From: Asticcacaulis sp.
GTDB taxonomy: Bacteria > Pseudomonadota > Alphaproteobacteria > Caulobacterales > Caulobacteraceae
Length of the DNA stretch: 64,000 nucleotides
Reading direction: 5' to 3'
Assembly: GCA_024707255.1 (NCBI GenBank)
Contig: JANQAC010000002.1
Location: 1,172,001-1,236,000, forward strand
Within the stretch, counting starts at the first letter, position 1, and every line of letters starts with the position of its first letter. The notes under the pieces were generated by a model. That model was not told the DNA's origin and ran no database searches. It worked only from the letters and a program-made list of their open reading frames with translations. Made by a program: the position numbers and the translations under genes. Shown piece by piece: positions 9,176 through 17,027 of this stretch.

Positions 9176-9264
9176 CTATATATAGTTCGTAACGCGATAT
9201 ATCGAAAATAAAAACACATCAGATTGATAATGCGTCCATTTCGATATTAATTAGATATATCTAA
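9176..9264 (-). promoter_or_regulatory. three AT-rich palindromes, probable PadR operators
   Basis: Three perfect palindromes centred on an alternating A/T core are seen: ctatatatag (9176-9185), cgatatatcg (9195-9204) and ttagatatatctaa (9251-9264). They lie between the PadR start codon (9160) and the divergent membrane-protein gene at 9413. PadR repressors typically bind ATAT-type dyads, so autoregulation is likely (inference). Confidence 0.65.
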
Positions 9265-9412
9265 ATATGATCGAACGCAAGGGCGGGCGTGAAATTATTT
9301 GATTACGAAAACTTAATGCGACTCCCTGCATCCAAAAGATGTGTGTCGCGCCTCTTATTAGTCAAAGGGGCTGGCATAGGTGCGGCCCGACACAATACAA
9401 AGGAGTATTCAT

Positions 9413-9793
9413 ATGGATTGGGACGGCGTAAGCGGCATTCTTGCCATTGTCATGATTTTCGGTATGCCGGTTTTTATCGTCGGCATCATTTTTCTGTTTA
9501 TCTTTCGTAGCAATGCCGAAAAGCAAAAAACCCTGCGGATGGCAATTGAGAAAAGCGACAGTTTGCCGCCGGAATTTCTCGAAAGCTTGAAAAGCCTTCA
9601 AAAGAAACCGCGAACCGCAGCCAATGATGTGCGCGCCGGTCTTATCCTCATCGCAATCGCGCTGGGAATGATAGCGCTGGATGCGGTGACACATAATTAT
9701 GTGATCGGCGGTCTTGCCGGCGTTGCCGCCATCCCCGGCTTTATTGGCATCGCCTTGCTGATCCTCGGCATTATCGGCAGCCGCAAGCAATAA
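9413..9793 (+). CDS. small membrane protein, DUF6249-like
   Basis: The 126-residue product has an N-terminal transmembrane helix (about 9-31), a polar cytoplasmic segment (about 32-73, containing LPPEFLESLK) and two further hydrophobic stretches (about 75-90 and 95-120). The start at 9413 has aaaggag nine bases upstream. The layout (membrane anchor, LPPE-x-x-x-x segment, two C-terminal helices) resembles DUF6249 proteins, but I am not certain of the family. It precedes an ECF sigma gene by 31 bp and is probably in the same operon. It may take part in sensing for that sigma factor, an inference from position only. Confidence 0.7.
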   Translation: MDWDGVSGILAIVMIFGMPVFIVGIIFLFIFRSNAEKQKTLRMAIEKSDSLPPEFLESLKSLQKKPRTAANDVRAGLILIAIALGMIALDAVTHNYVIGGLAGVAAIPGFIGIALLILGIIGSRKQ

Positions 9794-9824
9794 ACCTCTC
9801 GCGGCAACCCGGAGAACACCTCAT

Positions 9825-10403
9825 ATGGGCCTGACAGGCGATAAGCTTGACCTGACGCGGCAGTCCGATGTCGATCTCGTGCGCCTGTGCCTGGGCGGCG
9901 ACAAATCGGCATTCGCCGAACTGGTGCGTCGTCACGGTAGTCTGCTGCGGACCCATATCCGGCGGATGGGGGCACAGGGGCCGGATGCCGATGACATGGC
10001 GCAGGAGGCTTTCATGAGTGCCTACGAGCATTTGTCGGAATTCCGTTTTGACGGTGCCTTTGTTGGCTGGCTTAAGCGGATTGCCTCACGCCGCTACCTG
10101 AAAAAGGTAAGGGCGAATCAAAAATACCTGCTGACGGACGATATGAGCGCTTTTGAGCCTGAGCCTGCCGCCAATGAAGGCGAATTTCGCGCCCATAATC
10201 TTGATGCGGCCTTAAATCGCCTCAAACCTGTGGAACGCCTGTGCGTGACGCTCAATTTCAGCGGTGACCTGTCTCATCAGGAAATAGCTGACGAACTCAA
10301 GCTGCCGCTGGGCACGGTCAAAAGTCATATCAAACGCGCCATGGATCAGTTGAAGACCATTTTGAACGCCAAACCTGCTCCCGTACTGGAAACCGGAACA
10401 TGA
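9825..10403 (+). CDS. ECF-type RNA polymerase sigma factor
   Basis: The 192-residue product has both sigma-70 regions of an extracytoplasmic-function factor. Region 2 is at about 25-95, with DADDMAQEAFMSAYEHL and the FVGWLKRIASRRYLK helix; region 4 is at about 127-180, with the SHQEIADELKLPLGTVKSHIKRA helix-turn-helix. Region 3 is absent, as usual for the class. The stop overlaps the start of the next membrane-protein gene (ATGA), so the two are translationally coupled, the usual arrangement of a sigma factor and its membrane-bound anti-sigma. I see no clear ECF promoter upstream of 9413. Confidence 0.92.
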   Translation: MGLTGDKLDLTRQSDVDLVRLCLGGDKSAFAELVRRHGSLLRTHIRRMGAQGPDADDMAQEAFMSAYEHLSEFRFDGAFVGWLKRIASRRYLKKVRANQKYLLTDDMSAFEPEPAANEGEFRAHNLDAALNRLKPVERLCVTLNFSGDLSHQEIADELKLPLGTVKSHIKRAMDQLKTILNAKPAPVLETGT

Positions 10404-10837
10404 GCGATATGAAACTGGATGAGGGCGATATCCGCGATCTGTTCGCGGCGACGCCCTTTTATAACGATGCTGCGGCCTTCGAGGCGCGCGTGATGCGCGG
10501 CCTGCGGCTGAAGCTGTGGCTGCGGCAAGGCTTCGTGGCCCTGGCCGGTGTTGTGGGCGGACTTTATGCCCTGGCGCAGTTCGTGCGCGTGCCCAACTGG
10601 TCATTCGGCGAAAAAGTCCTGAGCGGCAGCCGGATGGCGCGGGTCGAAACCGACCAGACCTTCCGCGCCGGTGTCGAATTTTTCGACGTTATCGGCAAGA
10701 ACGCGGTCAATCTGTTCTACTCGTCGCTGCATTATCTCGGCATCATGCAGACCCCGATCTTCTTCTGGGTCAGTTTTTCCCTATGTTTCGCGTGTTTAGC
10801 GCTGTATTACGCCTACTCCCAAGAGGAGACTATCTAG
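10400..10837 (+). CDS. membrane protein, candidate anti-sigma factor
   Basis: The 145-residue product has a cytoplasmic N-terminus (about 1-38), a transmembrane helix (about 42-65), an extracytoplasmic segment (about 66-112) and a second helix (about 115-137). It shows no zinc-binding HxxxCxxC motif, so it is not a classical ZAS-domain anti-sigma. Its coupling to the sigma gene by a 4-bp overlap and its topology make an anti-sigma role the best guess. I do not recognise a named family. It could alternatively be a membrane protein whose synthesis is merely tied to the sigma factor. Confidence 0.75.
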   Translation: MSDMKLDEGDIRDLFAATPFYNDAAAFEARVMRGLRLKLWLRQGFVALAGVVGGLYALAQFVRVPNWSFGEKVLSGSRMARVETDQTFRAGVEFFDVIGKNAVNLFYSSLHYLGIMQTPIFFWVSFSLCFACLALYYAYSQEETI

Positions 10838-10884
10838 CTTTAGATATGCCGGGTAGTTTCAAGCGCTAAACGAGAGAGTTACCC

Positions 10885-11709
10885 TTGAGCAGCCAAACCG
10901 CCCCCAACCGTACCAAGCGCCTGACCGCTCCTGAAATCCAGGCGCGCAAGGGCAAGACGCCGCTGGTTGTCCTGACCGCCTACACGACGCCGATGGCGCG
11001 GATCATGGACCCGCATTGCGATATCCTGCTGGTGGGGGATAGCCTCGGCATGGTGATCCACGGCCTGCCCAATACCATCGGCGTCACCATGGACATGATG
11101 ATCCTGCATGGCCAGGCCGTCATGCGCGGGGCTGAAATGGCGTTCGTCGTCGTCGATATGCCGTTCGGCTCATACGAAGCCGGCGTCGAACAGGCATTTG
11201 AGAATGCCGTGCGCCTGCTGAAGGAAACGGGCGCACAAGCGGTGAAGCTGGAAAGCGGCCCGACCGTCGCCACCACCATCCGTTACCTCACTGAGCGCGG
11301 TATTCCCGTCATGGGTCATGTCGGCCTGCGACCTCAGGCGGTCAATGTCGACGGCGGTTTCAAGGCCAAGGGCCGCACCGAGGCCGAACGCCAGAAGGTC
11401 ATTAAGGAAGCGCAGGACAGCGAAGCCGCCGGTGCGTTTTCCATTGTTGTCGAAGGCGTGGCGGCAGATCTGGCGGCGGAGATCACACAACTCGTCAGCA
11501 TTCCGACCATAGGTATCGGCGCTTCGGCGGATTGCGACGGCCAGGTTCTGGTGACCGACGACATGCTGGGCCTGTTCGACTGGACGCCGAAATTCGTCCG
11601 CCATTATGCCGATTTGCGTAACCAGATCGGCGCGGCGGTGGAAGCTTATGCGAAAGATGTCAGGGACCGTAGCTTCCCCGCCCCAGAAGAGACATATTTT
11701 ACTAAATAA
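10885..11709 (+). CDS. panB: 3-methyl-2-oxobutanoate hydroxymethyltransferase
   Basis: This enzyme transfers a hydroxymethyl group from methylenetetrahydrofolate to 2-oxoisovalerate to make ketopantoate, the first step of pantothenate (and so CoA) synthesis. The 274-residue sequence is a typical PanB TIM barrel: LTAYT near the start, the [12 protein letters not shown] metal-binding Asp, the [10 protein letters not shown] block, the GHVGLRPQ loop, the VVEGV Glu and the IGIGAS-x-x-x-DGQVLV signature. The start codon is TTG, with a purine-rich gagagag upstream. It stands alone; panC is not in the window. Confidence 0.96.
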   Translation: MSSQTAPNRTKRLTAPEIQARKGKTPLVVLTAYTTPMARIMDPHCDILLVGDSLGMVIHGLPNTIGVTMDMMILHGQAVMRGAEMAFVVVDMPFGSYEAGVEQAFENAVRLLKETGAQAVKLESGPTVATTIRYLTERGIPVMGHVGLRPQAVNVDGGFKAKGRTEAERQKVIKEAQDSEAAGAFSIVVEGVAADLAAEITQLVSIPTIGIGASADCDGQVLVTDDMLGLFDWTPKFVRHYADLRNQIGAAVEAYAKDVRDRSFPAPEETYFTK

Positions 11710-11853
11710 GTAGGGTTAAGAGATTTTCGGGGGAAGGCTCACGGCCGCGCCGCTGTATACGGTTGCGTTAACCCGTGCCAAAGGTTAGGTTCGCGCCGAA
11801 TTGGAGCGCCTGACGGGCATTCCCCCAGTGATATGATTGATAAAGGATTCGCC

Positions 11854-12597
11854 GTGAGCGACATTTTTGACGAAACCGAAGAGAACCTGCGCGCCGACAA
11901 GTGGATCGGCATCGTCAAGAAAACCTGGCCGTGGGTGGCTGGCGTTCTGGCTCTGGCTCTGGTGATTGCGCTGGGCGTCTGGGGCTACCAAAGCTGGCAG
12001 GCAGGTATTGCCGCCAAAGCCGCCGAATCGTATGGGCAGGCGGTCGAATCGCTCGGCAAGGGCGATAAGGCCGTGGCGAAAACCCAGCTTGAAGCGACCA
12101 TAAAGGCCGGCAATGCCACTTACAAGGCCCTGGCTTTGCAGCAACTGGCCGGCCTGGCGCTGGAAGACAACAAGACGGCGGAAGCCATTGCCGATCTGGA
12201 TCAGGCGGCAAAAGCGACGAACAGCGCCCTGATCAGTGATGCTGCCGCGCTCAAGGCTGCCTTGCTGGCCATGGATACCAGCAGCCTGGCCGACACGCAA
12301 AAGCGCCTTGAGGCGCTAATGAAGGAAAAGCGTCCCTTTGCCGCCATGGCCAAGGAGGCGCTTGCCATGGCCAAGCTGCAATCCGGCGATATCAAGGGCG
12401 CCCGCACCGATCTGCAGGTCCTTTCAGTGACTCTCGGTACGCCGGATGGCGTCAAGCAGCGCGCCGCGGCCTTTGTCGCCGCCATCGATTCCGGTGCCAT
12501 CGGCACGGCCCAGGCCATGATCAAGCTGCCGGAAGCGCCCATGCCGGTCATGCCGCAAATGCCCGTGCCGCAAGAGGCGCAGGCACCGGCGCAATAA
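11854..12597 (+). CDS. YfgM-like membrane-anchored tetratricopeptide protein
   Basis: The 247-residue product has a short cytoplasmic N-terminus, one transmembrane helix (about 26-45, WVAGVLALALVIALG) and a periplasmic helical-repeat domain of the TPR_21/YfgM type, ending in a Pro/Met/Ala-rich tail (PVMPQMPVPQEAQ). I choose the GTG at 11854 because aaagga lies eight bases upstream; a start at 11833 is also open. YfgM proteins associate with the SecYEG/PpiD periplasmic chaperone network. The gene lies directly before the BamB-like gene, the usual alphaproteobacterial arrangement, pointing to outer-membrane protein biogenesis. Confidence 0.85.
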   Translation: MSDIFDETEENLRADKWIGIVKKTWPWVAGVLALALVIALGVWGYQSWQAGIAAKAAESYGQAVESLGKGDKAVAKTQLEATIKAGNATYKALALQQLAGLALEDNKTAEAIADLDQAAKATNSALISDAAALKAALLAMDTSSLADTQKRLEALMKEKRPFAAMAKEALAMAKLQSGDIKGARTDLQVLSVTLGTPDGVKQRAAAFVAAIDSGAIGTAQAMIKLPEAPMPVMPQMPVPQEAQAPAQ

Positions 12598-12641
12598 GCT
12601 ACGGATCAGGCCGTCCGCCGGTCTCAGTCAGAATTCTTGTT

Positions 12642-14075
12642 ATGGAAACCCCGCATATGAGCTTGTCGATGGTTGATTTCAAAGGTGTCAAGCGCAACGG
12701 CGCCAGCCTGGTGGTTCTGGCGGCGATTGCGGCCATAGGCTTGAGCGGCTGCGCCACGGCGCGCAAGCTGAACCCGTTCAAGGATCATAACAGTGATCAG
12801 GGGGCGGTTGCTTCGCAGGGGCAGCGCATCTCCATCGTGGCCTTCGACCAGAAGCTGCAACCCTCCAAGAGCCTGAAAGGCATCGGTTATTACCTGCCGC
12901 CGGCCGCGCCCGTAGCCAACTGGCCGCTGGCGAGCGGGCCTGACACCCCGGTGCAGAACGCCGCGGCCGCCAAGGACTTCAAGGTGGCCTGGAGCAAGTC
13001 CATCGGCACGCCCAGCAAGGGGCCGAGCGAGGTTCTGGCCCAGCCGGTTTCCGACGGGCAGTTGATCTACACCATGGATGGCGAAGCGCGGGTTTCGGCC
13101 CATGATGTGGCGACCGGCAACCAGGTATGGAGCGTCGACCTCAATCCGCACAACAAGCGCGACAAGACGGCCTTCGGCGGCGGCCTGGCGCTCGATAACG
13201 GCAAGCTGTACGTCACTTCCGGATTCCGGTTTGTCGAGGCGCTCGATGCCGCCACCGGCGCGGAAATATGGAAAAAGGTCGTCGATACGCAGCTTCATGC
13301 CGCGCCGACCGTCAATGCCAGCTATGTCTTCGCCAGCGATGTCGACAACCAGATTTTTGCCTTTGACCGCAATACTGGCGAAATGATCTGGACCTATCAG
13401 GCCATTGCCGAGCCGGCGCGACTGCTGAAATCGTCAGCGCCCGTTGTTTCCGGCGACATCGTTTATGCGCCTTTCTCTTCCGGCGAACTGGTGGCGCTGA
13501 ATGCCGCCACGGGCGATCCGGTCTGGCAGCAGGTTCTGGCGCAATCGAGCCGCACCAATGCCCTGTCGGAAATCCGTGATATTTCCGGCCGTCCGGTGCT
13601 CTATAATGGCACCGTCTTCGCCGCCAGCCATTCCGGCGTATTCCAGGCCATGGATGCCAAGACCGGAAATCCGGCGTGGAAAGTCGATACCGACAGCATC
13701 AACTCGCCATGGGTGGCCGGTGACGTTGTTTTCCTCGTCAGCCTGCAGGGTGAACTGATCTGTGTCAGCCGGGAAAGCGGCCAGGTCTACTGGATCAAGG
13801 ATCTGAATGTTGGGTTCCAGAAGACCAAGAAGGGTTTCTTCGGCATGGGTCGTGAGAAGAAGGTCGGCAAGATTCCCCTGTGGGCCGGGCCTGTCCTGGC
13901 GTCCGACCGGTTGGTGATGGTCAATTCCCTGGGCGAGGCGGTGGCTTTCGATCCCAAGACCGGCGATCGCCAGGAAACGATCAAGCTTGGCGGCGCCGGT
14001 TTCATCGCACCCATCGCGGTGGGTGACAAGTTGTTTGTCGTCACCGACGACGCCAAGCTGGTTGCCATTCAGTAA
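12642..14075 (+). CDS. bamB: BamB-like outer-membrane assembly lipoprotein
   Basis: This is the beta-propeller lipoprotein of the BAM complex, which folds outer-membrane barrels. The sequence has a lipoprotein signal (LSGC, Cys 37 from the first ATG; alternative ATGs at 12657 and 12669 give a more ordinary signal length). A propeller of PQQ/pyrrolo-quinoline-like repeats follows, recognisable from blades such as GNQVWSVDL, GAEIWKKV, GEMIWTYQ, GDPVWQQV, GNPAWKVD and GQVYWIKD. The predicted length of about 470 residues is slightly above E. coli BamB. Its TAA is directly followed by the GTG of the next permease gene. Confidence 0.9.
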   Translation: METPHMSLSMVDFKGVKRNGASLVVLAAIAAIGLSGCATARKLNPFKDHNSDQGAVASQGQRISIVAFDQKLQPSKSLKGIGYYLPPAAPVANWPLASGPDTPVQNAAAAKDFKVAWSKSIGTPSKGPSEVLAQPVSDGQLIYTMDGEARVSAHDVATGNQVWSVDLNPHNKRDKTAFGGGLALDNGKLYVTSGFRFVEALDAATGAEIWKKVVDTQLHAAPTVNASYVFASDVDNQIFAFDRNTGEMIWTYQAIAEPARLLKSSAPVVSGDIVYAPFSSGELVALNAATGDPVWQQVLAQSSRTNALSEIRDISGRPVLYNGTVFAASHSGVFQAMDAKTGNPAWKVDTDSINSPWVAGDVVFLVSLQGELICVSRESGQVYWIKDLNVGFQKTKKGFFGMGREKKVGKIPLWAGPVLASDRLVMVNSLGEAVAFDPKTGDRQETIKLGGAGFIAPIAVGDKLFVVTDDAKLVAIQ

Positions 14076-15320
14076 GTGCGCCTCATGCCCGGCTTTCTCT
14101 TCAAAGGCTGGGAGTTTGATCTGGCGGTCAGGTATCTACGAACGAAACGAAAGAATGGCGGCATAGCGCTTATCGCCATCCTGTCCTATGTCGGGGTGGC
14201 CCTCGCTGTTACGGCGCTGATCGCGGTCATGTCGGTGATGAATGGTTTCCAGGGCGAAATCATGGGCCGTTTCCTCGTATTCAACAGTCACGCTGATATC
14301 ACAGGACCGGCGATCAATAACAGTGGGCGTGATATACTGCTTGCTCGTATCAGAACTGTGCCGGGTGTTATGGATGCGGCACCCTATGTCGAGTCATCGG
14401 CACTCGCAGAAAGCTCGCTCACTGGTGTGCCAGTTTTTATCCGCGGTGGCGAGGCCGAAAGCCTGAAAAGCGCTGGCATTGGCGGGGACCTGATCGCCGG
14501 TTCGCTGGATGATTATATGAATGACAGCGTTCTGATTGGTGAGGGTGTGGCGGACAGCCTTGGGCTTAGGGCTGGCGACCAGATCGTGTTGACGGTGGCA
14601 GGCGGCCAGTCCGATGCGTTGGCGGCCGTGCGCCGGCCGTATACCGTAGCAGGTGTCTTCAGCTCTAAAGTCGCCAAGATAGACCAGACCTATATCTACA
14701 TGCCGTTGCCCGAAGCACAGGACTTGCTGGGGAAGGGCAACAGATGGGATGTGATCGAAATCCGTGTGCGCAGTCCTTATCATATCGAGCGTTTCGCGCC
14801 GCGTTTGAAAGCGGCTGCAGGTAAGTCCGCCAGGATCGAAGACTGGAAACATCGTGACAGCGTCGTCTGGGGTGCCCTGAAATTTGAAGCGGCTGCCATG
14901 CGGGCCATTCTGTTTTTTGTCACCGTCATCGCCGCTATGAATATCGTCTCGGGCATTGTGATGCTGGTCAAAAACAAGGCGCGTGATATCGCAATTCTGC
15001 GCACCATCGGCGCTGGCAAGGGAGCTGTTACGCGGATATTCTTGCTGGCGGGTGTCCTGGTTGGCGGCGCCGGTACGCTTACCGGGCTTGTAGCAGGTGC
15101 GACCATCGTTACCTTTATCTATCCGTTGCAACGGGGCCTGGAGACGTTATTTCATTTCAGCTTTGCTATGGGCGGCATGGCCTATCTCCCGGCCAGTTTG
15201 CATATCGGTGAAACCCTGGCAGTTATCCTAGGCGCCTTCGTGGCGACCAGTCTTTGTACTTTGATCCCGGCTTTGGCGGCTGCGCGCCTGGAACCGGTGG
15301 ATGCGCTACGTTACGAATAG
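14076..15320 (+). CDS. LolC/LolE-family ABC transporter permease
   Basis: The 414-residue product is a MacB/LolC-type permease. It has an N-terminal helix (about 33-57, with the SVMNGFQ motif typical of LolC/E), a large periplasmic domain (about 60-280) and three C-terminal helices (about 285-310, 325-350 and 380-405), with the KNKARDIAILRTIGA coupling motif and the ending LEPVDALRYE. LolCDE extracts lipoproteins from the inner membrane for delivery to the outer membrane. No LolD ATPase gene is adjacent, which is unusual. The GTG at 14076 directly abuts the bamB stop; an ATG at 14085 is equally possible. Codon choice looks less GC-biased than in the flanking genes. Confidence 0.88.
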   Translation: MRLMPGFLFKGWEFDLAVRYLRTKRKNGGIALIAILSYVGVALAVTALIAVMSVMNGFQGEIMGRFLVFNSHADITGPAINNSGRDILLARIRTVPGVMDAAPYVESSALAESSLTGVPVFIRGGEAESLKSAGIGGDLIAGSLDDYMNDSVLIGEGVADSLGLRAGDQIVLTVAGGQSDALAAVRRPYTVAGVFSSKVAKIDQTYIYMPLPEAQDLLGKGNRWDVIEIRVRSPYHIERFAPRLKAAAGKSARIEDWKHRDSVVWGALKFEAAAMRAILFFVTVIAAMNIVSGIVMLVKNKARDIAILRTIGAGKGAVTRIFLLAGVLVGGAGTLTGLVAGATIVTFIYPLQRGLETLFHFSFAMGGMAYLPASLHIGETLAVILGAFVATSLCTLIPALAAARLEPVDALRYE

Positions 15321-15381
15321 CGCGCATTTGTAGTCATGCTTTTAAAGTGGCTATTTGAGCGTTTTTCGCTATAAGGCGGCC

Positions 15382-16992
15382 ATGCCTTTAAAAATAGCCA
15401 TTGTCGGCCGGCCTAATGTCGGCAAATCGACCCTGTTTAACCGCCTCGCGGGCAAGAAGCTGGCCATTGTGGATGACCAGCCCGGTGTCACCCGTGACCG
15501 CCGCTACGCCACCGGCCGCATCGGTGACATTGACCTCGAACTCATCGATACCGCCGGTTTTGAAGACCTGAGCGACCATTCTCTGGAAGCCCGGATGCGG
15601 ATTCAGACTGAACGCGGCATCGAAGAGGCTGATGTTGCCTTTTTCGTGGTCGATGCCCGCGAAGGCGTGACGCCGCTCGATCGTATCTTCGCCGATATCC
15701 TGCGGAAGAAAGACAAGCCGGTCGTCATGATCGCCAACAAGGCCGAGGGGCACCAGGCGGCGGCCACCGCCGAGGAGGCGCGCGTTCTTGGCTTCGGCGA
15801 GCCAATCCACCTTTCGGCCGAACACGGCGAAGGCATGTCCGAACTCTACGAAGCCACTGAAAAGTACCGCCAGATGTTTGAAGGCGACTTCATGGAGGCC
15901 GACGATGAGGCAGAAGATGAGGACACCAAGCCGATCCGCATCGCCATTATCGGTCGTCCGAATGCTGGTAAATCGACCCTGATCAACAAGCTGCTGGGCG
16001 AGGATCGCCTGCTGACTGGCCCCGAAGCCGGCATTACCCGCGATTCCATCTCGGTGGACTGGGAATATGAAGGTCGCACCATTCGCCTGGTTGATACGGC
16101 CGGCCTGCGCCGCAAGGCGCGGGTACAGGAAAAGCTGGAAAAACTGTCCACCAGCGATACCATCCGGGCCATTACCTTTGCCGAGGTCGTGGTTCTGGTG
16201 ATGGACGAGGCCAATGCCTTTGAGGTGCAGGATCTGCAAATCGCCGATCTGGTCGAGCGCGAAGGCCGCGCACTGGTCTATGCCGTATCCAAGTGGGATC
16301 TGGTCGAAAATCCGCAGTCACGGCTGAATGAAATTGTGGAAATATCCGAGCGTATGTTGCCGCAACTGCGTGGCGCGCCTTTGGTGACGCTTTCCGGCGC
16401 CACTGGCCGGGGGCTGGAACGCCTGATGCCGGCCGTGCTCAAGACCTATCGCAACTGGTCGGCCAAGATAAAGACGCGCGATCTCAATGACTGGCTGGCC
16501 CTGGCCATCCAGCGCCATCCGCCGCCCGCCGTCAGCGGCAAGCGCATCAAGCCGAAATATATGGCCCAGACCAAGGGGCGGCCGCCCACATTTGTGCTGT
16601 TCGCGGCCCGCGCCTACGCCATGCCGAATCACTATACGCGCTATCTTATCAATAGTTTGCGCAGATCTTTTGATATGCCGGGTGTGCCGATCCGTCTGAC
16701 AGTCAAGGCCAATTCGACCACCAATCCCTATGACGAAGGGGCTGCGTCCGAAACCTCAGGCCCGCCGCGCGTTCGCTCCAAACCGAAGTCCAAACCGGGA
16801 GAAAAGCCGGCGCACCCGAACCGCGTCCGCCAGAAGCCGAAAGGGGCGCCGCCGCCCAAGCCCAAGGTTGTGGTCAAGGACCGGACCGAGGTCAGCAAGG
16901 CCAAGGCGGTAAAGGCTAAGGCCATGGGCCCGAGCACCAAGCCTGGCGCGGCAGGACCGGGCGGCCGTTCCAAGGTCAGGCCAAAGCAATAA
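15382..16992 (+). CDS. der: ribosome biogenesis GTPase Der (EngA)
   Basis: This tandem GTPase acts in assembly of the 50S subunit. Two G domains are visible: the first P-loop GRPNVGKST (residues 9-17) with DTAGFED and NKAE, the second P-loop GRPNAGKST (about 191-199) with DTAGLR and SKWD. A KH-like domain follows, with KYMAQTKGRPPTFVLFA and the Y-x-RYLINSLRRSFDMPGVPIR signature. Beyond about residue 453 is an extra 80-residue Lys/Pro/Arg-rich tail, longer than in E. coli Der and probably disordered and RNA-binding. I use the ATG at 15382 (aaggcggcc upstream) rather than the TTG at 15355. Confidence 0.96.
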   Translation: MPLKIAIVGRPNVGKSTLFNRLAGKKLAIVDDQPGVTRDRRYATGRIGDIDLELIDTAGFEDLSDHSLEARMRIQTERGIEEADVAFFVVDAREGVTPLDRIFADILRKKDKPVVMIANKAEGHQAAATAEEARVLGFGEPIHLSAEHGEGMSELYEATEKYRQMFEGDFMEADDEAEDEDTKPIRIAIIGRPNAGKSTLINKLLGEDRLLTGPEAGITRDSISVDWEYEGRTIRLVDTAGLRRKARVQEKLEKLSTSDTIRAITFAEVVVLVMDEANAFEVQDLQIADLVEREGRALVYAVSKWDLVENPQSRLNEIVEISERMLPQLRGAPLVTLSGATGRGLERLMPAVLKTYRNWSAKIKTRDLNDWLALAIQRHPPPAVSGKRIKPKYMAQTKGRPPTFVLFAARAYAMPNHYTRYLINSLRRSFDMPGVPIRLTVKANSTTNPYDEGAASETSGPPRVRSKPKSKPGEKPAHPNRVRQKPKGAPPPKPKVVVKDRTEVSKAKAVKAKAMGPSTKPGAAGPGGRSKVRPKQ

Positions 16993-16999
16993 AAAAAAG

Positions 17000-17026
17000 C
17001 GCCCCGGATAGCCGGGGCGTTTTTTA
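17000..17026. terminator. strong bidirectional terminator between der and the aminotransferase
   Basis: A perfect 8-bp stem (CGCCCCGG/CCGGGGCG, loop atag) is followed by a T run on the plus strand (17020-17025) and preceded by eight A (16992-16999), which give a T run on the minus strand. It therefore serves both convergent genes. Confidence 0.95.
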
Positions 17027-17027
17027 T

